A DNA stretch of 64,000 nucleotides, from positions 186,001 through 250,000 of the forward strand of contig NZ_JAALJI010000003.1 in NCBI RefSeq assembly GCF_011064595.1, in the 5' to 3' direction. Both the position numbers and the translations under genes were made by a program. Numbering within the stretch: position 1 is the stretch's first letter; each line of letters opens with the position of its first letter. The notes under the pieces were generated by a model. That model had not been told where the DNA came from. It was given only the letters and a program-made list of their open reading frames with translations, and made no database searches. Below, in pieces: positions 35,982 through 44,378 of this stretch. This stretch comes from Paludisphaera soli. Lineage in GTDB: Bacteria > Planctomycetota > Planctomycetia > Isosphaerales > Isosphaeraceae.

Positions 35982-37328
35982 ATGAGCCGATCGAAGATCT
36001 CCAGGCGGGCCATCCTCCGGGGCGCCGGCGCGGCCGTCGCCCTCCCGTGGATGGAAGCCATGGCGACAGCGGCCGACCTCTCGGGCTCGGCCCCGGCCGG
36101 TCCTCGTCGGATGGCCTTCTTCTACGTCCCGAACGGCGTCCACATGCAGGACTGGCGTCCCGGCGCGGAAGGGCGGGATTTCCAGCTCCCCTGGATCCTG
36201 GAACCGCTCAACCCCCTGAAGGAGGACACGCTGGTCCTCTCGGGCCTGGCCCAGCTTAACGCCAAGGCCCTGGGCGACGGCCCCGGCGACCACGCCCGTT
36301 CGCTCTCGTGCTTCCTCACCGGCGTCCACCCGGTGAAGACTGACGGGGCCAACATCAAGGCCGGCGTCTCCGTCGATCAGGTGGCGGCCCAGAAGATCGG
36401 CGCGGCCACGCGGTTCCCCTCCCTGGAGCTGGGGATCGAACGCGGCGGCCAGTCGGGCAACTGCGACTCGGGCTATAGCTGCGCCTACTCCTCGAACATC
36501 TCCTGGCGCACTCCGACCACGCCGACGGCCAAGGAGATCAACCCCCGACTGGTCTTCGACCGTCTGTTCGGGGGCCGCGGCCGGAGCGGCTCCGAGGCCG
36601 ACCGCCGCAAGCGGAGCCTCTACGAACGGAGCCTCCTGGACTTCGTCCTGGAAGACGCCCAGGCCCTCCGCAACCGCATCGGCATGAACGACCGCCGGAA
36701 GCTCGATGAGTATCTGACGGCCGTCCGCGAGGTCGAGCAGCGGATCGCGCGGGCCGATTCCGACGCGGCGGACGATTCGAGCGTCGACGTCGGCGTGGCG
36801 CGTCCCGCCGGCGTCCCGAAGGACTACGCCGAGCACGTCCGGCTGATGTTCGACCTGATCGTGCTGGCCTTCCAGACCGACACGACGCGGATCTGCACCT
36901 TCATGTACGGCAACGAGGGGAGCACCCGCCCCTACCCGTTCCTGGAGGTCGCCGAGGGGCACCACGACCTCTCGCACCACGGGAAGGACCCGAAGAAGCA
37001 GGAGAAGATCCGCAAGATCAACCGCTTCCACATGGAAGAGTTCGCCCGCATGCTCCTGCGCCTGAAGGAGACGAAGGAGGGGGACCGTTCGATCCTCGAC
37101 AACTCGATGATCGTCTACGGCAGCGGCATCTCCGACGGCGACCGCCACAACCATGACGACCTGCCGGTGCTGCTGATCGGCAAGGGGGGCGGGACGATCG
37201 AGACCGGGCGCCACGTCGTCTACGAGCCGCAGCCGCTCAACAACCTCTACCTTTCGATGCTCGACCGGATGGACGTCCCCTGCGAACGCCTCGGCGACAG
37301 CACGGGGCGGCTCGACAAGCTCGCCTGA
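35982..37328 (+). CDS. DUF1552 protein, Tat-exported
   Basis: Protein of 448 residues with a twin-arginine signal (ISRRAILRGAGAAVALPW) and the DUF1552 body: MAFFYVPNGVHMQDW near the N-terminus, HARSLSCFLTGVHP, and C-terminal NSMIVYGSGISDGDRHNHDDLP, resembling sulfatase-like/DUF1501 relatives. It begins three bases after the DUF1592 gene and almost certainly shares its transcript. Export folded by Tat implies a cofactor or partner. Transcription would end at the large hairpin 37342-37391. The reaction is unknown. Confidence 0.93.
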   Translation: MSRSKISRRAILRGAGAAVALPWMEAMATAADLSGSAPAGPRRMAFFYVPNGVHMQDWRPGAEGRDFQLPWILEPLNPLKEDTLVLSGLAQLNAKALGDGPGDHARSLSCFLTGVHPVKTDGANIKAGVSVDQVAAQKIGAATRFPSLELGIERGGQSGNCDSGYSCAYSSNISWRTPTTPTAKEINPRLVFDRLFGGRGRSGSEADRRKRSLYERSLLDFVLEDAQALRNRIGMNDRRKLDEYLTAVREVEQRIARADSDAADDSSVDVGVARPAGVPKDYAEHVRLMFDLIVLAFQTDTTRICTFMYGNEGSTRPYPFLEVAEGHHDLSHHGKDPKKQEKIRKINRFHMEEFARMLLRLKETKEGDRSILDNSMIVYGSGISDGDRHNHDDLPVLLIGKGGGTIETGRHVVYEPQPLNNLYLSMLDRMDVPCERLGDSTGRLDKLA

Positions 37329-37341
37329 CCTCGACCTACCC

Positions 37342-37391
37342 GCGGGCCGTCAGGCCTGGGGGTCGCTCAGACCTCCAGGCCCACGGCCCGC
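37342..37391. terminator. Very long bidirectional hairpin covering the mutS-like stop codon
   Basis: GCGGGCCGT (37342-37350) pairs with ACGGCCCGC (37383-37391); after a small bulge, GGCCTGGGGGT (37353-37363) pairs with ACCTCCAGGCC (37371-37381) with one G-T pair. The total is about 20 bp of stem with a 7-base loop (37364-37370) holding the stop codon of the minus-strand MutS-like gene. It lies 14 bases past the DUF1552 stop and can serve both genes. Confidence 0.7.
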
Positions 37392-39178
37392 ATCAGCTCC
37401 AGCGCATTCGAGTGTTGGACGACGCCCGGGTGGATGCGGTAATCGAACCGCATCACGCCGTCCTCGAAGTGGTCCTCGAAATGGACGTTGAGCGTCCTGG
37501 GGCCGAGCCCGGCGACGATCTCCGCCAGCGCCAGGTCGTGGGTAGTGACCAGCCCGATCGCCCCACGCGCCAGGAGACCGCGGATGACCGCCTCCGCGCC
37601 GACGCGGCGGTCGTGCGAATTGGTGCCGCTGAATAATTCGTCGAGCAGGAACAGCAGCGGGAGCGGACCTCGCGAGACGTCGACGATCTGCCGGACCCGG
37701 GTGATCTCGGCGTAGAATCGCGACCGCCCGGCCTGGAGCGAATCCTGCACCCGCAAAGTCGCCCCCACGGCCAGCGGAGACAGCCGCAGCCGCGTCGCCC
37801 GAACCGGCGCACCGGCCTGGGCCATGACGGCCGACACCCCGATCGCGCGGAGCAGCGTGCTCTTGCCCGACATGTTCGACCCGCTGACGACCAGGGCCGT
37901 CGTCTCGCCCCCCAGTTCCACGTCATTCGCAACGCACTCGCGACGCGGGATCAGGGGGTGGCCGAGGGCCTGGGCCTCGAAGATCGCCGGCCCTTCGGCC
38001 AGCTCGGGGAAGACATCGTCGGGGTTCTCGGCCGAGTAGGCCGCGAGGGCCGAGAGGGCTTCGAAATCGCCCACCGAAGCGAGCCAGCCGGCGATCTGCG
38101 GACCGTTCTCCGCGCGCCAGGCGTCTATCCGCATGCCAAATTGCGTCCGCCAGAGCAGCACCAGGGCGAACGGCAGGAAGAACTGGTTGTCCCGAGTGTC
38201 CAGCAGGTGCAGGAGCCTTCCCAGGCTCCGGATCCGCTCGGACGCCGGACGCCCGCCGGTCTCCAGGGCCTCGCGCAAGGCTCGCAGCTGGGAGGATTGG
38301 AGCGGCTCGCGCTCCAGGCGATCGAGCAGCCCCGACAGCACGATCAGGTCGTGCGCCCGCTCGTCCACGCCCGCCAGGACCCGATCGACCCGCCTCGCCA
38401 GCCAGAAGCCGAAGGCGCTCTCGACGGCCAGGACGAGGAGCAGCAGGAGAAAGCGCTCGCCGTCCTGCATGACGAGCCAGGCGATCAAGGCCGAGGCGCC
38501 GATCGCCGCCAGGGCCGCCGCGACGACCCGGAGCGTGGAAGTGGGGAACACGCGGGGCGTCGCCCCCCAGGCGGCCAGCGCGGCGGGGTCGATCCCGGCC
38601 CGGACGTCGGCTCCGAGCAGTTCCAGGTCCTCGCGCAGATCGAGGCGCGGGCGAAGCTCGGCGACGGCCTCATGCCGGCCGGCGACCACGTCGGGGGGGG
38701 CCGGCGCGAGCAGCCAGGCCGCAAGGGCCTCCTCGCCGGCCTTCGTCCTGGCGGTGCAGAGCCGCTCGAACAGCGAGCCGACGCCGAAAAGGTCGAGGTC
38801 GGCGGCGTAGGGATGTTCCACGTCGAGGAAATTCGACCCGGCGACTCCCGTGCCCGCCCACCGGTCCTCCATCCGGGCCAGGCCTCGCTTGTAAAAGTCG
38901 ATCGTCCGCGCGGAACGCTCGGCGCGGCGGCGGATCGGCTCGTGAGCGAGCAAGATCGCCACGAACGCCGCGACGGGAAGTCCCAGCCACCAGGCCGAGG
39001 GATAGTCGGCCAGATAAACGTTGCCGGCGACGGCGAGGCCCAGTCCGAAGACGATCAACCGGAGGTCGGCGAAACGGGCGTCGAGCTTCTCCCATCGGGC
39101 CGCGGCCTGCTCGTGGAGGGCCAGTCGGCGGGAGTACTCGGCGTGCAGGTCGGGGTGGACGGCTGGGCTGTCGATCAT
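37367..39178 (-). CDS. Membrane-anchored MutS-family ATPase
   Basis: Protein of 603 residues with a MutS C-terminal ATPase: Walker A VSGSNMSGKSTLLRA (about residues 430-445), a Q-loop region, Walker B PLLFLLDELFSGTNSHDR and a H-loop THDLALAE. It lacks the N-terminal mismatch-recognition domain and instead has two hydrophobic pairs (GLGLAVAGNVYLADY with GLPVAAFVAILLA near residues 45-75, and two helices around 230-275), as in the membrane MutS-like subfamily of about 600 residues. It is thus unlikely to do canonical mismatch repair; its role is unknown. ATG 39178 excludes a low-quality N-terminal extension. Confidence 0.85.
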   Translation of the reverse strand: MIDSPAVHPDLHAEYSRRLALHEQAAARWEKLDARFADLRLIVFGLGLAVAGNVYLADYPSAWWLGLPVAAFVAILLAHEPIRRRAERSARTIDFYKRGLARMEDRWAGTGVAGSNFLDVEHPYAADLDLFGVGSLFERLCTARTKAGEEALAAWLLAPAPPDVVAGRHEAVAELRPRLDLREDLELLGADVRAGIDPAALAAWGATPRVFPTSTLRVVAAALAAIGASALIAWLVMQDGERFLLLLLVLAVESAFGFWLARRVDRVLAGVDERAHDLIVLSGLLDRLEREPLQSSQLRALREALETGGRPASERIRSLGRLLHLLDTRDNQFFLPFALVLLWRTQFGMRIDAWRAENGPQIAGWLASVGDFEALSALAAYSAENPDDVFPELAEGPAIFEAQALGHPLIPRRECVANDVELGGETTALVVSGSNMSGKSTLLRAIGVSAVMAQAGAPVRATRLRLSPLAVGATLRVQDSLQAGRSRFYAEITRVRQIVDVSRGPLPLLFLLDELFSGTNSHDRRVGAEAVIRGLLARGAIGLVTTHDLALAEIVAGLGPRTLNVHFEDHFEDGVMRFDYRIHPGVVQHSNALELMRAVGLEV

Positions 39179-39322
39179 GATGGGGGTCGTCGCCGCGAGG
39201 GGGAGTGGTGGCCAGGGTCCAACCGTAGCCGATCCCCCGCGCCGGCTCAAGGCGTCCACGGCCCACGCGAGCCGACGCCGGTTTCCAGCGGGTGCCGCAT
39301 CCCCAACCGCCCTTTCATCGAA

Positions 39323-39328
39323 TAGAAT
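39323..39328 (+). promoter_or_regulatory. Possible -10 box for the FtsK-like operon
   Basis: TAGAAT, 83 bases before ATG 39412, in an otherwise GC-rich gap. No TTG-type -35 box is found at the right distance. Confidence 0.3.
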
Positions 39329-39411
39329 GAGGTCCGCACCCGTCGGCGAGACGCCTCGAATCCACCGACTGCTTCAAGCGGAGACGGGCGTCGGCGCGAG
39401 CGAGGACCGCC

Positions 39412-40044
39412 ATGAGCAGCCAGGCCGAAGTCCATTCCATCGACGCCCTGCGCGAATTCCGGGTCGCCCTTTCGCTGTACGGAGACGACGTTCAGGCGGC
39501 CCTGGGCGCCGCCGACGCCGAGATCCGCCGCACCGTCCAGTGGCTCCAGCAGGACCGGCCGTTTTACTGGCAGGAGCAGATCAAGCGTCGTCGCGAGCGC
39601 GTGGCGTCCGCCAGGGCGGATCTCTTCCGACTCAAACTCCAGAAGACGCCCGAGCACCATCCGTCGCTGGCCGAGCCCAAGGAGAGGCTTCGCCACGCCG
39701 AGGCGGCCCTGGCCGACGCCGAGAAGCGGCTCGCCGCAGTCCGCAGGTGGCAACCCGCTCTCCAGCAGGCCGTCCTCGAATATCATGGCAGCGCGCAACG
39801 GCTGAAGGATCTCGCGGCGGCCGACGTGCCCCGCGCGATCGGCCTGCTGACTCGGATCGTCGAGGCTCTCGAAGCCTACCTGCGCCTCCAGGCCCCCGAC
39901 GGGGCGCCCTCGGAGGGGCTAGTCGGAGGGGGCGTCCGCCGCGCGACTCCAGAACTGGAAGCGGTGGCCCGCGAGATCCTCGACCAGGACGAGCCCGCCC
40001 CCGAACCACCGCCCGAGCCGCAAATCCCCGAGGAGGCCTCCTGA
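39412..40044 (+). CDS. Coiled-coil protein, first gene of the FtsK/EssC-like operon
   Basis: Almost entirely helical protein of 210 residues with no signal peptide or membrane segment. An N-terminal helix pair with conserved-looking Trp (VQWLQQDRPFYWQEQIKRR, about residues 43-61) is followed by a long coiled coil (Ala/Glu/Arg/Leu heptads to about residue 125), another helix pair, and a Pro/Glu-rich tail. It is one base upstream of the 79-residue gene and is surely cotranscribed with the large ATPase. By size and helical design it could be a WXG/LXG-like secreted or scaffold partner of the ATPase, which is inference; I know no named family. Confidence 0.75.
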   Translation: MSSQAEVHSIDALREFRVALSLYGDDVQAALGAADAEIRRTVQWLQQDRPFYWQEQIKRRRERVASARADLFRLKLQKTPEHHPSLAEPKERLRHAEAALADAEKRLAAVRRWQPALQQAVLEYHGSAQRLKDLAAADVPRAIGLLTRIVEALEAYLRLQAPDGAPSEGLVGGGVRRATPELEAVAREILDQDEPAPEPPPEPQIPEEAS

Positions 40045-40045
40045 G

Positions 40046-40285
40046 GTGGCGAACGCGAAGATCCTCGCCGGCTCGACCCGGTTGAAGCAGACGATCCGCA
40101 TCCTCAACGAGCGCTGGATGCTCACCGAGGCGACCTGGGGCGACGTCGTCCGCCGCCGCTTTGAGGAGCGCCACCTCGCGCCCCTCGTCCCCGCGGTCGA
40201 CTCGGCCGTCATCGGCCTCCAGAAGCTCGCGGAAGTCCTGGACCAAGTCCGACGCGACTGCTCGGATCGGAGCGAACTCACGTGA
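40046..40285 (+). CDS. 79-residue helical protein with Trp motif, partner of FtsK-like ATPase
   Basis: A small helical protein of 79 residues. It has two long amphipathic helices joined at TEATWGDVV, with a conserved-looking FEERHLAPL at the turn, and length and design near WXG100 substrates of type VII secretion, though the motif reads WGD and not WxG. GTG 40046 follows the previous stop by one base and AGGAGG lies 9 bases upstream. Its stop overlaps the start of the ATPase gene by four bases (GTGA), so its synthesis is coupled to the ATPase. WXG100-like identity is a hypothesis. Confidence 0.7.
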   Translation: MANAKILAGSTRLKQTIRILNERWMLTEATWGDVVRRRFEERHLAPLVPAVDSAVIGLQKLAEVLDQVRRDCSDRSELT

Positions 40286-43200
40286 CCCACCCTCCCTCCC
40301 CGCTCGTCCAGGGCTCGCCTGCGTCCAGCCCTCAAGAGATCCGACCGACCGAGGCCACGCCGACCGATCCCTTGCTCGCCCAACGCGAGGCGATCCGCTC
40401 GCTCGTCGTCGCGGTCGCCGAAAGGGCCGAGGCCGAGGCGAGGGTGGAAGAGGGTCGGAAGACTCGCGAATCCGAATTGGAGCTGGACTACAAGGTCAAG
40501 AAGGAAGCCCTGACTCGCCGCGTGGCCCAGCTCGAGAAGGACGAGACCGCCGCGGACGAACGTCGCCTGCGAGAGGTCGCCGAGGCGGCTTCGGCGGGCG
40601 AGGCTCGGGCCAAGAACGAGTTCGCGATGGGGAGCCGCCGGATCGCCGCCGAGTTCGACGCCCTGCGCCAGACCGCGAAATCGAAGCTGGCTCGCGACAA
40701 ATCCGATGCGATGGGGGGCCACGACGCCGGTCAGAAGGTCGCGGCCCAGGAACACGCGGCCGCCGCCAAGCCCCTCCAGGACGCGGCAGCGATCCTGGAT
40801 TCCTATCGCGAACGGCTCGCGGTCGTCGCCGTGGACTTCCGCAAATTCGGGCTCGATCCCGAGCCTCCCCCGCCCGCCCGCGAATCCTTCGACAAGTTCG
40901 CCGAGCCCGGCGACGAGCTGTTCGAGCGACTCTCGCGGATGGGTCCGCCGCTCAAGCTCCTCGAACGCCTGATCATCCCCCGCACTCTGAAGGGCGCCAA
41001 CGAGGCCTGGGTCTACGTATCGACCGCCCTGCTCGGCGGCGGGATCGGCCTGGCGCTCGGCGCCGACTTCACCGTCGCCCTCATCCTGGCCGGAGTCGGC
41101 CTGGCGCTCGGGCTGGCGCTGCGCATGAAGCTCGCGGCGCTCGCCAAGGAGCAGTTGGAACGGCTCTACGTGCCCTTAATGCAGTCGTCGTCCGCCGCGG
41201 CGGCGCTCGGGGACCACTGCAAATCCCGAATCGACGGCCGGTTTCAGGAGTCGCTCAGGACCCTCGCCGCCCGCCGGGACAAGGACCTGGAGCGGGCGAA
41301 AGAGGTCCACACCCTGACCATTGCCCAGGGGGAGGCCGACCGCGACGAACGCCTCCGCCAGATCAACGAGGTCTACGCGCGGAAGCTCCGCGAGAACGCC
41401 GAGGAGCGCGAACGCCGTTCCAGGGAGGCGGCCGAGACCCACGCGCGGAAGGCCGCCGACCTGAAGGCCAAGGCCGAGGCGGGGGCTATCCAGTTGGAGG
41501 AAGGGTACGCGACGGCCAAGGCCCAGGCCCGCGCAGTCCACGAGAGCGACGTCAGGGCCGTCGCCTCGCGATGGCGCGCGTCCGTCTCCGCCGCCGCCGC
41601 CGTGCTCGACGAGGTCGCCCGCCGGGCCGAGGGATTCGGCCTGTCGTGGGAGGACCCCGACTGGGCCGATCGCCCTCTCCACCGCGCAATCCCCCCGGCG
41701 CTACGGTTCGGGACCGTCGCGCTCGACCTCGCCGCCTTGCCGGGGGGCCTGCCGAACCGTCGGGACCACCGAGAAGGGCTCCCGGAAGCGTTCCGACTTC
41801 CGGCCCTCCGCCCGTTTCCCGGTTCCGCCAATCTGCTGGTCGAGACCCCCGCGGAAGGGAGGGCCGCCGCCTCGACGGCGGTCCAGGCGGCCATGCTCCG
41901 CCTGCTCGCCGGGCTGCCGCCGGGCATGGTCCGCTTCACCATCGTCGACCCGATTGGCCTCGGTCGCGGCTTCGGGGCGTTCATGCACCTCGCCGACTAC
42001 GACGAGGCCCTGGTGAACAATCAGGTGTGGACCGACGCCCGCCAGATCGAGGAGCGCCTGGCCGACCTGGAAGCCCACATGGAGCTGGTGACCCAGAAGT
42101 ACCTCCGCAACGAGTACGCCACGATCGAGGAGTACAACGCCGCCGCTGGCGAGGTGGCCGAACCCTACCGCGTCCTCGTCGTGGTCGACTACCCGACCAA
42201 GTTCGACGAGAAGGCCGCGTCTCGACTGGCCTCGATCGTGGCCGGCGGCCCCCCGTGCGGGGTGCTGACCCTTATCGCAGTCGACGAAGGCCGCGAGTTT
42301 CCGTCGGGCTGCCGGACCGCCGACCTCCGGCCTTACTGCACGCGTCTCTTCTGGAAGGACGGCGCCCTGGCCTGGGACGACCCGGAACTGGGCGGATACC
42401 CGTTCCTCCCCGACGCCCCGCCGGTTGGCGAGACCGCCACCCGGCTGATCCAGCGCATCGGCGAGGCGGCCAGGGCCGCTAAGCGGGTCGAGGTCCCCTT
42501 CGAGTTCATCGCGCCCGCGCCGGAATCCTGGTGGACGCGCGACAGCCGGGCCGGGGTCGACGTGCCCCTGGGCAAGGCGGCGGCCTCGAAGCGTCAGCAC
42601 CTGGCGCTCGGGAAGGGGACGTCGCAGCACGTCCTGATCGCCGGCCGCACGGGCTCGGGCAAGTCGACCTTGATGCACGCGATGATCGTGAATCTCGCCC
42701 TGGCGTACAGCCCGGACGAGATCGACATGTACCTGATCGACTTCAAGAAGGGCGTCGAGTTCAAGGTCTACGCGTCCCACGGCCTCCCGCACGCCAGCGT
42801 CGTCGCGATCGAGAGCGAGCGCGAGTTCGGCGTCAGCGTGCTGAACCGGCTCGACGCCGAGCTGAAGATCCGGGCCGATCGCTTCCGGGCGGCGGGGGTG
42901 CAAGACGTCCAGGGCTTCCGGGGCGTGCCGGGATCACCCCCCCTGCCCCGGATCCTCCTGATCGTCGACGAGTTCCAGGAGTTCTTCGTCGAGGAGGACA
43001 AGCTGGCTCAGGAGGCCGCCGGGCTGCTCGACCGGCTGGTCCGCCAGGGTCGGGCCTTCGGCATCCACGCGATCCTGGGCTCGCAGAGCCTCGGCGGGGC
43101 GTTCACGCTGGCGCGCAGCACCCTCGGCCAGATGGCCGTGCGGATCGCCCTCCAGTGCAGCGACGTGGACTCGCACCTGATCCTCTCCGAGAACAACCCC

Positions 43201-44256
43201 GCGGCCAAGGCGCTCTCGCGGCCGGGCGAGGCGATCTACAACGACGCCAACGGCGCCCCCGAGGGGAACCACGTCTTCCAGGTCGTCTGGCTCGGCGAGG
43301 ATCGTCGCGAAGACTACCTGGATCGGATCCGCCGACTGAGCGAAAGCCGCGGCCGGGTCGAGCGCGCGCCGATCGTCTTCGAAGGGGACGCCCAGGCCGA
43401 TTTCGCGAACAACCCCCTGCTGCTCGAACGACTGGAGCAGGCCGCCTGGCCCGAGTCCCCGCGGTCGTCGCAGGCCTGGCTCGGCGATCCGGTCGCGATC
43501 AAGGAGCCGACAGCCGCCCTGTTCCGACGCCAGGGGGGGAATCACCTGCTGATCGTCGGTCAGAACGAGGAGGCCGCGCTCGGCGTGATCGCCTCGACGC
43601 TCCTGAGCCTGGGCCTGCAATACCCGCCGGCTCGCGAGGAATCGGTTCGCGAGGGCGCTCGCTTCTGGGTGCTGGACGGCACCCCCGAGGATTCGGAGCA
43701 CGTCGAGACGCTCCGAAAGGCCGCCGACGCGCTCCCCCACGACGTCCGATTCGGCGGCTGGCGGGAAGCCTCGGCGTTCGTGGCCGAGATCACCGGCGAG
43801 CTCGAGCGCCGCCGCACGCCCGACGCCGCCGACGGCCCGGAGCTGTTCCTCCTCATCCACGACCTGCCGAGGTTCCGGGACCTGCGCCGCCGCGAGGACG
43901 ACTTCCATTTCGGCGAGCGCGAGGAGGCGACCCCGGCCGACCAGATCGACCTGATCCTCCGCGAAGGTCCGGGCTACGGAGTCCATCTCGTCGCGTGGTG
44001 CGACACCGTGAACAACCTGAACCGATGCGTCTCGCTCCAGCAGCTCCGCGAGTTCGGCATGCGCGTCCTCTTCCAGATGAGCCCGACCGACTCCGGCCAC
44101 CTCCTGGACAACACCTCCGCCGCCAGGCTCGGCACCAACCGGGCGCTCTTCTCCAGCGAGGAGCACAATCGCATCGAGAAGTTCCGCCCCTATCGCCCGA
44201 TCGAGGCCGATTTCCTCGGCCGCATTCACGATCGCCTGCACGCGCGAGGTCGCTGA
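40282..44256 (+). CDS. FtsK/SpoIIIE-EssC-like membrane ATPase with three ATPase modules
   Basis: Protein of 1324 residues. A charged coiled coil (about 40-170) precedes a transmembrane hairpin (about 247-283) and a second long coiled coil (290-440). Three P-loop-like modules follow. Module 1 (about 500-690) is degenerate, with VETPAEGRAAAS in the P-loop place. Module 2 (about 770-1000) is a full FtsK domain with GRTGSGKST (788-796), YLIDFKKGVEF, Walker B LLIVDEFQEFF (Asp896-Glu897) and an AILGSQSL sensor. Module 3 (about 1075-1310) has GQNEEAALG with no Lys or Ser. One active and two degenerate modules in tandem recall EssC/EccC of type VII secretion more than the DNA translocase FtsK. GTG 40282 overlaps the previous stop. 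Confidence 0.88.
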   Translation: MTHPPSPLVQGSPASSPQEIRPTEATPTDPLLAQREAIRSLVVAVAERAEAEARVEEGRKTRESELELDYKVKKEALTRRVAQLEKDETAADERRLREVAEAASAGEARAKNEFAMGSRRIAAEFDALRQTAKSKLARDKSDAMGGHDAGQKVAAQEHAAAAKPLQDAAAILDSYRERLAVVAVDFRKFGLDPEPPPPARESFDKFAEPGDELFERLSRMGPPLKLLERLIIPRTLKGANEAWVYVSTALLGGGIGLALGADFTVALILAGVGLALGLALRMKLAALAKEQLERLYVPLMQSSSAAAALGDHCKSRIDGRFQESLRTLAARRDKDLERAKEVHTLTIAQGEADRDERLRQINEVYARKLRENAEERERRSREAAETHARKAADLKAKAEAGAIQLEEGYATAKAQARAVHESDVRAVASRWRASVSAAAAVLDEVARRAEGFGLSWEDPDWADRPLHRAIPPALRFGTVALDLAALPGGLPNRRDHREGLPEAFRLPALRPFPGSANLLVETPAEGRAAASTAVQAAMLRLLAGLPPGMVRFTIVDPIGLGRGFGAFMHLADYDEALVNNQVWTDARQIEERLADLEAHMELVTQKYLRNEYATIEEYNAAAGEVAEPYRVLVVVDYPTKFDEKAASRLASIVAGGPPCGVLTLIAVDEGREFPSGCRTADLRPYCTRLFWKDGALAWDDPELGGYPFLPDAPPVGETATRLIQRIGEAARAAKRVEVPFEFIAPAPESWWTRDSRAGVDVPLGKAAASKRQHLALGKGTSQHVLIAGRTGSGKSTLMHAMIVNLALAYSPDEIDMYLIDFKKGVEFKVYASHGLPHASVVAIESEREFGVSVLNRLDAELKIRADRFRAAGVQDVQGFRGVPGSPPLPRILLIVDEFQEFFVEEDKLAQEAAGLLDRLVRQGRAFGIHAILGSQSLGGAFTLARSTLGQMAVRIALQCSDVDSHLILSENNPAAKALSRPGEAIYNDANGAPEGNHVFQVVWLGEDRREDYLDRIRRLSESRGRVERAPIVFEGDAQADFANNPLLLERLEQAAWPESPRSSQAWLGDPVAIKEPTAALFRRQGGNHLLIVGQNEEAALGVIASTLLSLGLQYPPAREESVREGARFWVLDGTPEDSEHVETLRKAADALPHDVRFGGWREASAFVAEITGELERRRTPDAADGPELFLLIHDLPRFRDLRRREDDFHFGEREEATPADQIDLILREGPGYGVHLVAWCDTVNNLNRCVSLQQLREFGMRVLFQMSPTDSGHLLDNTSAARLGTNRALFSSEEHNRIEKFRPYRPIEADFLGRIHDRLHARGR

Positions 44257-44262
44257 TTTCGT

Positions 44263-44295
44263 CCGGTTCGGGAAGGTCTGTCGGCACCGGTTCGG
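44263..44295. repeat. Direct repeat upstream of the gcv promoter
   Basis: CCGGTTCGG occurs at 44263-44271 and again at 44287-44295, the second copy touching the -35 box. Such a pair could be an operator for the glycine cleavage operon. Confidence 0.35.
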
Positions 44296-44324
44296 TTGTC
44301 GTTCCCGGGCGGGCCGGATACAAT
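44296..44324 (+). promoter_or_regulatory. Promoter of the glycine cleavage operon
   Basis: TTGTCG (44296-44301), 17-base spacer, TACAAT (44319-44324). The start of transcription near 44331 leaves about 48 bases to ATG 44379, which supports that start over ATG 44346. The leader is too short for a glycine riboswitch. Confidence 0.6.
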
Positions 44325-44378
44325 CCACCGCTCCGATGTGATGTCATGAGTCTGGGGCTTACGCCCGGAGCGTCGTTG

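Noticed and set aside
42531-44378. Upstream extension of the gcvT frame into the FtsK-like gene
   Set aside because: It overlaps the well-supported ATPase in another frame; the promoter at 44296-44324 and the ribosome binding site place the start at 44379.
44257-44378. Possible glycine riboswitch before gcvT
   Set aside because: The predicted leader is only about 48 bases after the promoter, too short for a glycine aptamer, and no tandem aptamer-like pairing is visible.
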